A model generated the notes under the pieces. The model was not told the DNA's origin and did not search any database. It saw only the letters and a program-made list of their open reading frames with translations. Below, piece by piece: positions 52,532 to 61,711 of a stretch of 64,000 nt of DNA. How positions within the stretch are numbered: position 1 is the stretch's first letter; every line of letters begins with the position of its first letter. Source of the stretch: Flavobacterium sp. MC2016-06 (GTDB lineage Bacteria; Bacteroidota; Bacteroidia; Flavobacteriales; Flavobacteriaceae); NCBI RefSeq assembly GCF_009711165.2, contig NZ_WMID02000017.1, forward strand, positions 1-64,000, written 5' to 3'. The position numbers and the translations under genes were made by a program.

Positions 52532-53554
52532 ATGGAAATAGGAATAGACAGCTTTGCCTCTGCTCTCTACGGAGACAATAACACATTGAGTAGTGTAGAT
52601 GCAATGGAACAATTACTGCAGAGAATTGAATTTGCAGATCAAGTCGGACTTGATGTTTTTGGAATTGGAGAACATCATAAAAAAGAATTTCTAGATTCGG
52701 CAACCGCAGTAATCTTAAGCGCTGCAGCATCGAGAACAAAAAACATTAGATTGGCAAGTGCTGTTTCTGTTTTAAGTGCAGCCGATCCTGTTAGAGTGTA
52801 TCAAAGTTTTTCTACTTTAGATTTAATTTCTAAAGGAAGAGCCGAGATTGTTGCTGGCCGCGGTTCTGCAATAGAAGCTTATCCCCTTTTTGGTTTTGAT
52901 TTGAATGATTATGATAAACTTTTCAAAGAAAAACTAGATTTACTGCTTCAAATTAGAGACAACGAGTTTGTAACTTGGTCAGGAAAATTTCGCCCAGCTT
53001 TAGATAATCTTCCCGTTTATCCAAGAGCTTTACAAGAAAAACTGCCTATTTGGTTAGGCGTTGGCGGAACTCCAGAATCTTTTGTAAGAGCAGGTTCGCT
53101 TGGTTTACCTTTAATGGTGGCTATTATTGGCGGACAAACTCACAGATTCAGTCCATTAATCGATTTGTACCGCGAAGCAGGAAAAGCGGCAGGATACAAA
53201 CCAGAAGAACTAAAAGTTGGAATACATTCACCAGGATATGTTGGAAGCACCACCGAAAAAGCAATTGCCGATTATTACCCAGGCTATGCTGAACTTTGGA
53301 CCAAATTAGGTAGAGAACGCGGATGGCCGCCTGTAACCAAAGACAAATTTGACGGACTTATTGATGATTTGGGTGTTCTAATTGTTGGAAGTCCTGAAAG
53401 AGCTGCAGAAAAAATCCTGCGTCATAGTGAAGCACTTGGCGGAATTTCGAGATTTACGTTTCAAATGGATAATGCAGGTCTTACGCACTCACAATTGATG
53501 AATGCTATAGAATTGATTGGAACAAAACTTATTCCAATAATTAGAAAAGGGTAA
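52532..53554 (+). CDS. LLM-class flavin-dependent oxidoreductase
   Basis: 340 residues, luciferase-like monooxygenase fold. Seen: IGIDSFASALYGDN, DVFGIGEHHKKEF (active-site GEHH), RIVAG-type EIVAGRGSAIEAYPLFGFDL and LPIWLGVGGTPESFVRAGSLG. These single-component-like enzymes use reduced FMN for monooxygenation or related chemistry. Substrate unknown. Transcribed alone. Confidence 0.86.
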   Translation: MEIGIDSFASALYGDNNTLSSVDAMEQLLQRIEFADQVGLDVFGIGEHHKKEFLDSATAVILSAAASRTKNIRLASAVSVLSAADPVRVYQSFSTLDLISKGRAEIVAGRGSAIEAYPLFGFDLNDYDKLFKEKLDLLLQIRDNEFVTWSGKFRPALDNLPVYPRALQEKLPIWLGVGGTPESFVRAGSLGLPLMVAIIGGQTHRFSPLIDLYREAGKAAGYKPEELKVGIHSPGYVGSTTEKAIADYYPGYAELWTKLGRERGWPPVTKDKFDGLIDDLGVLIVGSPERAAEKILRHSEALGGISRFTFQMDNAGLTHSQLMNAIELIGTKLIPIIRKG

Positions 53555-53602
53555 ATAACTGTTGTTTAGACGCAAAGGCTCAAAGACACAAAGGTTGAAT
53601 TG

Positions 53603-53622
53603 CCTCCAGCTTTAGCTGGAGG
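53603..53622. repeat. Short perfect hairpin CCTCCAGCT/AGCTGGAGG
   Basis: 9-bp arms with a TT loop, preceded by a CGCAAAGGCTCAAAGACACAAAG-like repeat remnant. It resembles a dispersed genome repeat and is not a T-run terminator. Confidence 0.65.
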
Positions 53623-53679
53623 TTAAAATAGTTTTGCAGAAAAGGGCTTTAGCCAAATCAAATTCATATAAAAATCAAG

Positions 53680-53710
53680 AAGCATACGAATCGAATCGTA
53701 TGCTTTTTTT
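53680..53710 (+). terminator. Intrinsic terminator
   Basis: AGCATACGA (53681-53689) pairs with TCGTATGCT (53696-53704) and is followed by a T-run. Confidence 0.85.
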
Positions 53711-53820
53711 GTATTAATAATTTTCATAATAAAAATCTGAAACAACTTATCAATTACAAATTAGTCTGCTTATCTTTAATCTCGAAAATTTAAAAAGTCT
53801 CTTAAAACAAAACCCTAAAT

Positions 53821-55101
53821 ATGAACACTACAAATACCACCAGAAAAGTCGCAATTGTTGGCTATAACCGAATTCCTTTTGCACGAGCAAACACAGCTTA
53901 TGCAGAAGTTGGAAATCAAGATATGATGACAGCTGCACTAAATGGTCTTATTGATAAATACGATTTAAAAGGTAAACTTCTCGGTGAAGTCGTTGGAGGT
54001 GCCGTAATCAAGCACACTTACGATAATAATTTGATTAGAGAATGTGTTATGAAAACCGCTCTTGATCCTGCAACTCCTGCCTGCGATTTACAACAAGCCT
54101 GCGACACTGGAATTGAAAGCGCTATTTATATTGCCAATAAAATTGCACTCGGACAAATTGACTCTGGAATTGCCGGCGGTGTAGATTCTATCAGCGATAT
54201 GCCGATTGCCGTAAGCGAAAAGCTGAGAAAGATTTTATTGAATGCCCGAAAAGCAAAATCATTGGGCGAAAAAATAAAGCAATTTCTAAAAATACGTCCA
54301 AAAGATCTTTCGCCTTTAGTACCTCGCAATGAAGAAACTCAAACGGGACTTTCGATGGGCGGCCATACCGAAATCACCGCAAAACATTATAAAATATCGA
54401 GAGAAGATCAAGATCAATTGGCACTAAAAAGTCATTTGAATATGGCAAAAGCCTACGACGATGGTTTCTTTGATGATATGATTACGCCTTTTAACGGACT
54501 TGAAAAAGATAATAATCTTAGAAAAGACAGCACAATTGAAAAGTTAGCCAAATTATCGCCAGCTTTCGATAAAACAAATGGAACGCTGACTGCTGGAAAT
54601 TCTACACCACTTACAGACGGAGCATCTTGCATACTTTTGGCAAGCGAAGAATGGGCAAAAGAGCAAGGTTTACCAATCTTGGCTTACATAACTTTTGCCG
54701 AAATTGCAGCTATAGAATATGTCAAAAACCAACAGAATTTATTGTTGGCGCCATTATTTGCAGTATCTAGAATGTTAGAGAAAGCAGGTTTAACACTTCA
54801 GGATTTTGATTATTATGAAATTCATGAAGCTTTTGCTGCTCAGGTTTTGGCAACTTTAAAAATCTGGGAAAGCCCTGAACTAAGTGCTTCAATAGGATTA
54901 GAGAAACCTTTGGGCGCTATAGACCGCGAAAAACTAAATGTAAAAGGAAGCAGTCTTGCTGCAGCGCATCCTTTTGCGGCAACTGGCGGAAGAATAATTG
55001 GTGTTATGGCAAAACTCTTAAACGAAAAAGGCTCAGGAAGAGGTTTGATCTCTATTTGTGCTGCCGGCGGACAGGGCGTTACGATGATTATCGAGAAGTA
55101 A
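53821..55101 (+). CDS. Acetyl-CoA C-acetyltransferase (thiolase), FadI-like
   Basis: 426 residues. Nucleophile Cys94 in LQQACDTGIES, the His of YYEIHEAFAAQ, the GSSLAAAHPFAATGGR motif and the second catalytic Cys in ISICAAGGQGVTM are all present, so the enzyme should be active. Length and the long insert (150-240) fit trifunctional-type beta-oxidation thiolases such as FadI. No hydratase/dehydrogenase gene adjoins. Confidence 0.9.
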   Translation: MNTTNTTRKVAIVGYNRIPFARANTAYAEVGNQDMMTAALNGLIDKYDLKGKLLGEVVGGAVIKHTYDNNLIRECVMKTALDPATPACDLQQACDTGIESAIYIANKIALGQIDSGIAGGVDSISDMPIAVSEKLRKILLNARKAKSLGEKIKQFLKIRPKDLSPLVPRNEETQTGLSMGGHTEITAKHYKISREDQDQLALKSHLNMAKAYDDGFFDDMITPFNGLEKDNNLRKDSTIEKLAKLSPAFDKTNGTLTAGNSTPLTDGASCILLASEEWAKEQGLPILAYITFAEIAAIEYVKNQQNLLLAPLFAVSRMLEKAGLTLQDFDYYEIHEAFAAQVLATLKIWESPELSASIGLEKPLGAIDREKLNVKGSSLAAAHPFAATGGRIIGVMAKLLNEKGSGRGLISICAAGGQGVTMIIEK

Positions 55102-55128
55102 TAAAAGAAATTCTAATTGTAAGACGCT

Positions 55129-55357
55129 CACAGCAGTGCGTCTAACGTTTACAGGATCAAAAAACGTTATTTAGAAAGAAGAAATCTTCACAAGGAACTC
55201 CACAATCTTTGTCGAGCTGCTTACGAAGATTCTTCGTTCCTCAGAATGACAAACTGGACTGTAATCCTCAACAATAAACGGTATGATTATATTTTATATC
55301 CACAATTTGCTTTGTAGAGGCACACAGCAGTGCGTCTAACGTTTACAGGATCAAAAA
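55129..55357. repeat. 35-bp direct repeats 194 bp apart
   Basis: The same 35 bases (CACAGCAGTGCGTCTAACGT onward) occur at 55129-55163 and 55323-55357. Between them near 55212-55252 lies another CGAGCTGCTTACGAAGATTC/CAGAATGACAA unit of the dispersed family. Confidence 0.88.
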
Positions 55358-55370
55358 CAATCTTTAGTCC

Positions 55371-55449
55371 TTGCGAGGAACGAAGCAATCACATTTGCTA
55401 AATCAAGCGTTGTGTCTTATTGTTAGTGTGATTGCTTCGTTCCTCGCAA
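55371..55449. repeat. Long inverted repeat with 23-bp perfect arms
   Basis: TTGCGAGGAACGAAGCAATC (55371 on, 23 bp) pairs exactly with 55427-55449; pairing extends outward with one mismatch to about 27 bp. Loop 33 bp. Lies just 3' of the minus-strand DapB-like gene. Confidence 0.88.
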
Positions 55450-55485
55450 TGACTAAACTATAGTATTAAGTATAATTATCCCAAA

Positions 55486-56235
55486 TTATACAGCAAAATA
55501 GGGAGACAAAATATCTTCAAAATTATACAAACCTTTTTCTTTTTCTTTGATGTTTTCGGCAACAAAAATAACGCCGTTTCCAAAGGCTTCTCTCGAAATT
55601 GATTCGTGAATAAGCCTAACCGTTTGATACGGAAAACCAAAAATAACTTCGTGTTTGCCAACAATTCCTCCTGCCCTTACAGAATTAATACTTTCTTTAT
55701 CTACTTCTAAAGCTTCAGCAATTTTTACTGCAGTTCCAGAAGTTCCTTGTTTAGTTTTGAAATGTTCTTCATTAACTTCAATATCAACCCAAGGTGCTAT
55801 TTTCTTCAAAAATTTGGCAGCAAACAATAAATAATTAACACCCAAAGTGATATTTGGAGACCAGAAAACGGTAGTTTTTTGAGCTAATTTCTTTAAAAAT
55901 TCTAGTTCTTTTTCTTTATAATGTGAAATCGCCGAAATGATCTTTATTTTCTTTTGAGCGGCAATTTCCCCATAAGTATAAACTCCTTCGCTCGACGAAA
56001 AATCAATAATTACATCAACTGGATGTTTTTCTAATAATTCTTCCATTGAAGTTTTTGAACTTGAGTATATTAAACCAGGTTCGTCTGACTGAACTCCAAA
56101 AAATTCTGGAACCGATCTGTGTTCTAAAACTGTACTTTGTCTTAAAACCCATTCTAGGCAAAATTTATTGTTTTCGAGTAGTATTGATGCTACTGATTTT
56201 CCCGTCTTTCCAAATCCGATTAATCCTATTTTCAT
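55486..56235 (-). CDS. DapB-like dihydrodipicolinate reductase-family protein with atypical active site
   Basis: 249 residues. Rossmann start IGLIGFGKTGKSVASILL, VIIDFSSSEGV and SPNITLGVNYLL are DapB-like. The usual HHxxKxDAPSGT active-site motif reads EHFKTKQGTSGT (157-168): the catalytic His is Glu157, the catalytic Lys position is Thr161 with lysines on either side, and DAP is QGT. SGT, which binds substrate, is kept. It may be a paralogue of altered activity, or a variant DapB; whether another dapB exists cannot be seen here. Confidence 0.75.
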   Translation of the reverse strand: MKIGLIGFGKTGKSVASILLENNKFCLEWVLRQSTVLEHRSVPEFFGVQSDEPGLIYSSSKTSMEELLEKHPVDVIIDFSSSEGVYTYGEIAAQKKIKIISAISHYKEKELEFLKKLAQKTTVFWSPNITLGVNYLLFAAKFLKKIAPWVDIEVNEEHFKTKQGTSGTAVKIAEALEVDKESINSVRAGGIVGKHEVIFGFPYQTVRLIHESISREAFGNGVIFVAENIKEKEKGLYNFEDILSPYFAV

Positions 56236-56516
56236 ATATTATTTTTTACTGAGTATGAAACTCGTTTACAGAAATTGACATTTAAAGTAAATAATGTCAA
56301 GTCAAAAAATTAAAAAATTATCTAGGCGATAATTATGCTCTTACAGTAAACATAGGGAAATTCTAACAGAACTACTAACAAAAACTCAATTTTGCCACAA
56401 TTAAAATTACCGTTAATAAGATTAATAGTGCTAAAGAATCATATTTATGCTATTACTTCAAAAAAATGAAAAATGAAGTTTTTACAATAAAAGTGGCATT
56501 TATTAACAGAGATCTT
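56236..56516. other. Intergenic stretch between divergent genes
   Basis: Contains a small inverted repeat AATTATC-TAGGC-GATAATT (56316-56334) and no open frame of note. Confidence 0.4.
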
Positions 56517-56536
56517 TATATTTGCAACACTGTTGC
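56517..56536 (+). promoter_or_regulatory. Promoter and overlapping palindrome of the metal-uptake-like operon
   Basis: TATATTTG (56517-56524) is a -7 element. GCAACACTGTTGC (56524-56536, arms GCAAC/GTTGC) overlaps its last base and covers the start point, the position of a repressor such as a Fur-family metalloregulator (inference). Confidence 0.65.
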
Positions 56537-56576
56537 GTTTATTTACCACTAAATCAGCGCATAGACAAAAACAGGA

Positions 56577-56927
56577 ATGAAAAAGAAAGTTATTATTATT
56601 AATTTCTTGATGTCTTTGATAGTATTGTCCGCAATGCTATTTCAGACCGTTCACTCCTATGAGCATGTTTACAAGCAAATCACAGAAAAGCCGTGTGTAC
56701 ATCATACAAGTGCCAATAACAAGCAAATAACGCACAGCCACTCGGTTGATACACAATGCCACATTTGCCATTTTGCTTTTAGCACTTTTATTCCAAATCC
56801 TTTTCAAGCATTAACATTCAATAAAATATATACAGAGACTTCTTATCTGTATTTCTATACTCAAACGGCATCAACTTATTTTAAAGGAAGTTTATTTGCG
56901 CTTAGAGCACCTCCTGCTCTAGTTTAA
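56577..56927 (+). CDS. Small secreted His/Cys-rich protein of unknown function
   Basis: 116 residues. An N-terminal hydrophobic segment (5-24) acts as signal or anchor. Then His-rich stretches (CVHHTSANNK, THSHS) and a CHICHF motif supply several metal-ligand candidates; the C-terminus is aromatic and ends FALRAPPALV. I know similar short proteins before TonB-receptor genes in flavobacteria but no function. Position behind a palindrome-bearing promoter and before the ABC/TonB-receptor genes suggests a role in metal handling (inference). Confidence 0.7.
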   Translation: MKKKVIIINFLMSLIVLSAMLFQTVHSYEHVYKQITEKPCVHHTSANNKQITHSHSVDTQCHICHFAFSTFIPNPFQALTFNKIYTETSYLYFYTQTASTYFKGSLFALRAPPALV

Positions 56928-57229
56928 TTACAAATTTTTATTATTCCGATTCTAAAGATTCTCTTTTGTCTATTCTAAAAAAATTAGCAGAAGGAAACTA
57001 GTATTTGTTTTTGTTTGATATTTTCTAAATCTTAGAATTCTTCGAATTAAAACCTTATTTCTCAATCTTTATTTCAATCTTAAAATAAAAATTCAACCAC
57101 ATAAAACGTGGTAAATCAATCTATTATTTCATTTTAAAGAAACAAAAAACGCTGGCTTTCTGCTTACAGATAAGTCAAGGCGATTTTATATTCCATTTAA
57201 AAAATCAATTCATCCAAATCAATATTACT
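56928..57229. other. 302-bp gap inside the presumed operon
   Basis: No open frame, terminator or -7 element that I can defend was seen; it could still separate two transcripts. Confidence 0.4.
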
Positions 57230-57925
57230 ATGCTAATTGCTAAAAACCTGACCAAAAAATACGGTGGTCACACTGCTTTGAACGCGCTAAATTTAACTAT
57301 TAACGAAGGTGAAATCTTTGCTCTTTTAGGTCAGAATGGAGCTGGAAAAACGACAACAATCAATCTGTTTTTAGGTTTTATAGCACCAACCGAAGGAACA
57401 TTAGAAATAAACAATATTCCTGTAACTCAAAACGGACAGGAAACCAAACAATATGTTGCTTACATTCCAGAAACGGTAATGTTGTACCCAAATCTTACAG
57501 GAATTGAAAACTTGAAATTCTTTTCTTCACTAGCTGGTTTCAAATATTCAACAGGCGAATTGACGTATTTTTTAAGTAAAGCGGGCTTGCAGACTACCGC
57601 GTACGATCAAAATCTTGGCGGTTATTCTAAAGGAATGCGTCAAAAAGTTGGAATTGCCATTGCAATTGCTAAAAAGGCAAAAGTGCTTTTGCTAGATGAA
57701 CCTACAAGTGGTTTAGACCCGAAAGCTTCCAATGAATTTTCACAGATTTTAAAAGAACTTTCTGCGGATGGAACTGCTATATTAATGGCAACACACGACA
57801 TTTTTAGAGCCAGAGAAGTCGCTACGCATATCGGAATCATGAAACAAGGAAATCTGGTTACGGTGATTGAGGCTGACAAAATTTCGGCAAACGAACTTGA
57901 AGATTTGTATTTACAAACTGTTTAA
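57230..57925 (+). CDS. ABC transporter ATP-binding protein
   Basis: 231 residues. Walker A GQNGAGKT (34-41), signature NLGGYSKGMRQK (128-139), Walker B VLLLDEP (152-158), and the H-loop ATHD. The SKGM signature and short length are as in NosF/CcmA/YhbG-type ATPases that work with DUF3526-like permeases. It probably drives the two permeases encoded at 60253 and 61712, even though a TonB receptor gene is placed between. Confidence 0.9.
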   Translation: MLIAKNLTKKYGGHTALNALNLTINEGEIFALLGQNGAGKTTTINLFLGFIAPTEGTLEINNIPVTQNGQETKQYVAYIPETVMLYPNLTGIENLKFFSSLAGFKYSTGELTYFLSKAGLQTTAYDQNLGGYSKGMRQKVGIAIAIAKKAKVLLLDEPTSGLDPKASNEFSQILKELSADGTAILMATHDIFRAREVATHIGIMKQGNLVTVIEADKISANELEDLYLQTV

Positions 57926-57955
57926 AAGGAAACTTAGATTTCCATCTACATAAAA

Positions 57956-60253
57956 ATGAAACATTTATACAGCTTACTTTTAATAGTAAGTACTTTACCT
58001 ATACTCCATGCGCAGACAAATAATCAAAAAATTCAGGACAGCATTGCAAAAGATTCTATCGAAATGGAATCTAAGCGAAATGTATTGCAGACTGTTGAAA
58101 TTGTTGGGCGTTCGACCAAAAAATACAACAGCGATTATTCTTTTGCAGCGACAAAAATTGCGTCGCTAAACAAAGATATTCCGCAGTCCATTTCAACAAT
58201 AACCAAAGAATTAATTGCCGATAAAGCTGCTTTTCAATTGGCCGACGCCGTAAAAATGGCGAGCGGTGTAATTCCGTCGAGTTATTACAATCAATACACG
58301 ATTAGAGGAATTAGTCAAAATGAAGAAGGACAGATCATTAACGGCATGAGAACGCGTCAATATTATTTTTTACAGCCTTTAACAACCAATATTGAGCGCG
58401 TTGAAGTCATAAAAGGCCCGTCGAGTGCATCATTTTCTTCTGTAGATCCGGGCGGAAGTATTAATATGGTGACCAAAAAACCTTTGGATGTTGACCGAAA
58501 AGAAGTGAGTTTATCCGTTGGAAGTTTCAGTACTTTACGAGGAACTTTAGATTTTACAGGGCCTTTAAACGAGTCTAAAACGCTTTTGTACCGCGTAAAC
58601 GGAGCGTATCAAGAAGCAAAATCGTTTCGTGATTTAGTCAACAACAAATCGTTTTTGATTTCGCCTTCCTTCACTTATATTCCAAATGAGAAAACGGCCA
58701 TTAATACCGAATTGATTATAAGCGACATGACCGGAATTCTAGATCGCGGACAACCTATTTTCGGCGCAGTTGCGGGCGTTACCAATTTGAATAAAACGCC
58801 AATAAGTCTAAATCTTGGCGCATCGAGTGATTTCTTTAAATCGAAAGAAATGATTTTGATGACGAATTTTACACATAAATTCAATTCAAAAATTGGTTTT
58901 AATGCATCGTACATGAAGCAGACTTGGACAGAAAACCTTCAGGAACACAGAACTACCAATGCTTTTGCGGTCGATATGAACAATCAGCCGGTTACAAGTC
59001 TGGCGATGATGCAGTTTGTACAACGCCAGCAAAATTGGGACATTGACAACTTGAGTGCCTATTTTAATTTTGATTTTAAAACGGCAAAACTGAACCACAA
59101 ATTATTGGTTGGTTATGATTTGAGCAGTTGGAACAAAAACAAAGGCGGCGGACAAAATGCGGCACGAGGTTATTTATTAAAAGATGGGACGGTCGCGCCT
59201 TCTTTTGTTTTGGCTAATGCCGATAATTATCAAACGACAACCATAAACGGGCAGCTTTTACCAAAACCAAATGTAAACTTCTTTGATCTTAACAATCCAT
59301 CTTACGCGATGAAAAGTGCCGATGATTATACGCTAAATGTTCGCACAGCGCTGCCTTCTGCCCTTACTACAACAAATGCGGTTTATATTCAGGATCAAAT
59401 TCAGTGGGCGAAATTCACCTTTTTATTAGGACTTCGAAGCGAATGGTTTGAAGACATTACAAACTACGAAAGCAATAATGAACTGACGGTTAAAAAATCG
59501 GCTTTGCTGCCTCGTGTTGGTGTGACTTATGCTGTAAACAAAGCAATAAATGTGTATACAACTTATTTAGAAGGTTATCAGCCTCAATCGAATACCACAA
59601 CTTTAATGCCTCAAACAGGAAGTTTACCTGCGGGAAGTTTGTTTGATCCGTTAGAAAGTAATTTGAAAGAATTTGGTCTGAAAGCTACTTTCTTAGACAA
59701 TACGATGAGTTTTAATGCTGCAGTTTACGAAATCAATCAAACTAATATTTTGATGAATGCCAATGATCCTGCAAACCCAGATTTATTGGTGACTCGCGGT
59801 GGTGAAAGAAGCCGTGGTTTCGAATGTGATTTGGCTGGATATATTACGCGCGACTGGCAGATAAATGCCTCATACAGTTATATCGATGCCGAAATTACAA
59901 ACGATCAAAATCCTGCTTTAATTGGTGCTAGAAAACAGAATACGCCAAAAAACAGCGCCAATTTATGGACACGATACAACTTTGCTTCTGGTTCTGCGCT
60001 GCAAGATCTTGGAGTTGGTTTCGGGATGCAGTATCAAAGCAGTAAAGTGCCTTGGTTTACGCGCGATTTTACACTTCCTGATTTTACCATTTTTGATGCG
60101 GCTTTATACTATAAACCTAGTAAAAGCATGCAGGTTGCCGTAAATGGAGGCAATTTACTGAATAAAACCTATTGGTTAGGCGCTCAAAATTATCTGAGAT
60201 TATTTCCTGGAAGTCCACGAAATGTAACGCTTACCGTAACTTATAAATTTTAA
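57956..60253 (+). CDS. TonB-dependent siderophore-type receptor
   Basis: 765 residues. Signal peptide 1-20 (ILHAQT), no CarboxypepD_reg domain. Plug: PQSISTITKELIADK, YTIRGISQNEEGQIINGMR, VEVIKGPSSASFSSVDPGGS and INMVTKKP, the classic FhuA/FecA-like pattern; then a 22-strand barrel ending in the terminal-aromatic LTVTYKF. Imports a ferric siderophore or another metal complex. Its stop codon shares a base with the next start (TAATG), giving strong coupling to the permease. Confidence 0.9.
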   Translation: MKHLYSLLLIVSTLPILHAQTNNQKIQDSIAKDSIEMESKRNVLQTVEIVGRSTKKYNSDYSFAATKIASLNKDIPQSISTITKELIADKAAFQLADAVKMASGVIPSSYYNQYTIRGISQNEEGQIINGMRTRQYYFLQPLTTNIERVEVIKGPSSASFSSVDPGGSINMVTKKPLDVDRKEVSLSVGSFSTLRGTLDFTGPLNESKTLLYRVNGAYQEAKSFRDLVNNKSFLISPSFTYIPNEKTAINTELIISDMTGILDRGQPIFGAVAGVTNLNKTPISLNLGASSDFFKSKEMILMTNFTHKFNSKIGFNASYMKQTWTENLQEHRTTNAFAVDMNNQPVTSLAMMQFVQRQQNWDIDNLSAYFNFDFKTAKLNHKLLVGYDLSSWNKNKGGGQNAARGYLLKDGTVAPSFVLANADNYQTTTINGQLLPKPNVNFFDLNNPSYAMKSADDYTLNVRTALPSALTTTNAVYIQDQIQWAKFTFLLGLRSEWFEDITNYESNNELTVKKSALLPRVGVTYAVNKAINVYTTYLEGYQPQSNTTTLMPQTGSLPAGSLFDPLESNLKEFGLKATFLDNTMSFNAAVYEINQTNILMNANDPANPDLLVTRGGERSRGFECDLAGYITRDWQINASYSYIDAEITNDQNPALIGARKQNTPKNSANLWTRYNFASGSALQDLGVGFGMQYQSSKVPWFTRDFTLPDFTIFDAALYYKPSKSMQVAVNGGNLLNKTYWLGAQNYLRLFPGSPRNVTLTVTYKF

Positions 60254-61710
60254 TGGATATGAAATCCTTACAAATAGAACTTTTAATAGCCAAACAATTT
60301 AAAGATTCCGTTTTTAAGAATACTGCGGTATTTATAATCACGTTTTTTATTGGCTTTTTACTGCTTTATGCAGCATTTTCGGGTTGGGAAAACTACACCA
60401 GCCAGAATGAAACCAGCGAAAAATATCAGCATAAATCGCGCGAAGACTGGTTGAAAAATCCAGATAAAAATCCGCATAGAATGGCGCATTACGGAAATTT
60501 TGCTTTTAGAAAAAGTACGTCTTTGAGCGTTTTTGAATTTGGAATGGAACCTTTCTTTGGAAATGCTATTTTCTTGGAAGCACACAAACAAAACACGGCC
60601 AATTTTTCTGAAGCTGGATTTTCCAGCAGTATGCTTCGTTTTGGAGAAATCAGTATTGCAATGGTTTTACAGCTTTTATTGCCTTTATTGATCTTTTTCT
60701 TAGGTTTTAATGCGGTCGCAGCCGAAAGAGAAAGTGGGACATTAAAACTACTTTTGAGTCAGGGAATTAGTTGGAAACAACTATTAACGGGTAAAGTTTT
60801 AGGAATCGCCAGCGTTATTATGCTGCTTTTTGTACCTGCAGTTATCATTTTGGTTTTGATTTGGTTAGTACTTCAAAACTTTACAATTTCGACAGATGAA
60901 ATCCTCAAAATGCTTTTGTTTGTTGGGTTTCATTTTATTTATTTAATGTTCTTCTGTGTGATTGCCGTTTTGATTTCGGCGTCAAGCAGAACTTCAAAAA
61001 AGGCTTTGATTTCGCTTATCGGAATTTGGCTTGTATTTACGATTATTCTTCCGAGAACGACGCAGGCAATTGGCGCATATATTTACGAAGCACCTTCGAA
61101 AATACAGTTCAACAGCAATATCGAAAAAGATATTCTGAAACAAGGTGACAGCCACAATCCAAATGATCCGCATTATAAAGCGATAAAAGATTCGCTGCTT
61201 CGCGTTTACAAAGTCGATTCTGTACAAAAACTTCCTTTTAATTATTCTGGTTTTATAATGACCGAAGGAGAAAAAATCAGTTCAGCTATTTATAATGAAC
61301 ATCTTAAAGAACTTTTGAAAACGTATGAAAAACAGAATAGTTTTTCTAAAACCATTTCGTTTTTGAATCCTTACATCGCTATGAAAAATTTATCGATGGG
61401 GTTATCCAATACCGATTATGATTCTTATATCGATTTTCAAAACCAAGCCGAAGCTTATCGTTACAAAATGGCGCAGAAAATGAATGGTTTACAGATTAAG
61501 TACATTAGTAATAAAAAACCTGCAACGGGAGAAAAACCACATACAATCGGCAAGGAACATTGGGCAGATGTCGACGAATTTCATTATGAACCAAAAGGAA
61601 TCTGGCACGTTTTAAAAAGCGAAATCATCTCTATTCTTTCAATTCTACTTTGGATTGCTTTTCTGTTTATAATGATCCGAATTGCGTCTAAAAAACTTAA
61701 AGCCATCTAA
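60253..61710 (+). CDS. ABC transporter permease, DUF3526 type (first subunit)
   Basis: 485 residues. First helix near residues 26-46, a large extracytoplasmic loop (47-130), then helices around 135-260 with the conserved FNAVAAERESGTLKLLLSQG motif, a second large loop (270-455) and a last helix. This is the DUF3526 layout. Start at 60253 overlaps the receptor stop; an alternative start is 60259. Confidence 0.85.
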   Translation: MDMKSLQIELLIAKQFKDSVFKNTAVFIITFFIGFLLLYAAFSGWENYTSQNETSEKYQHKSREDWLKNPDKNPHRMAHYGNFAFRKSTSLSVFEFGMEPFFGNAIFLEAHKQNTANFSEAGFSSSMLRFGEISIAMVLQLLLPLLIFFLGFNAVAAERESGTLKLLLSQGISWKQLLTGKVLGIASVIMLLFVPAVIILVLIWLVLQNFTISTDEILKMLLFVGFHFIYLMFFCVIAVLISASSRTSKKALISLIGIWLVFTIILPRTTQAIGAYIYEAPSKIQFNSNIEKDILKQGDSHNPNDPHYKAIKDSLLRVYKVDSVQKLPFNYSGFIMTEGEKISSAIYNEHLKELLKTYEKQNSFSKTISFLNPYIAMKNLSMGLSNTDYDSYIDFQNQAEAYRYKMAQKMNGLQIKYISNKKPATGEKPHTIGKEHWADVDEFHYEPKGIWHVLKSEIISILSILLWIAFLFIMIRIASKKLKAI

Positions 61711-61711
61711 T

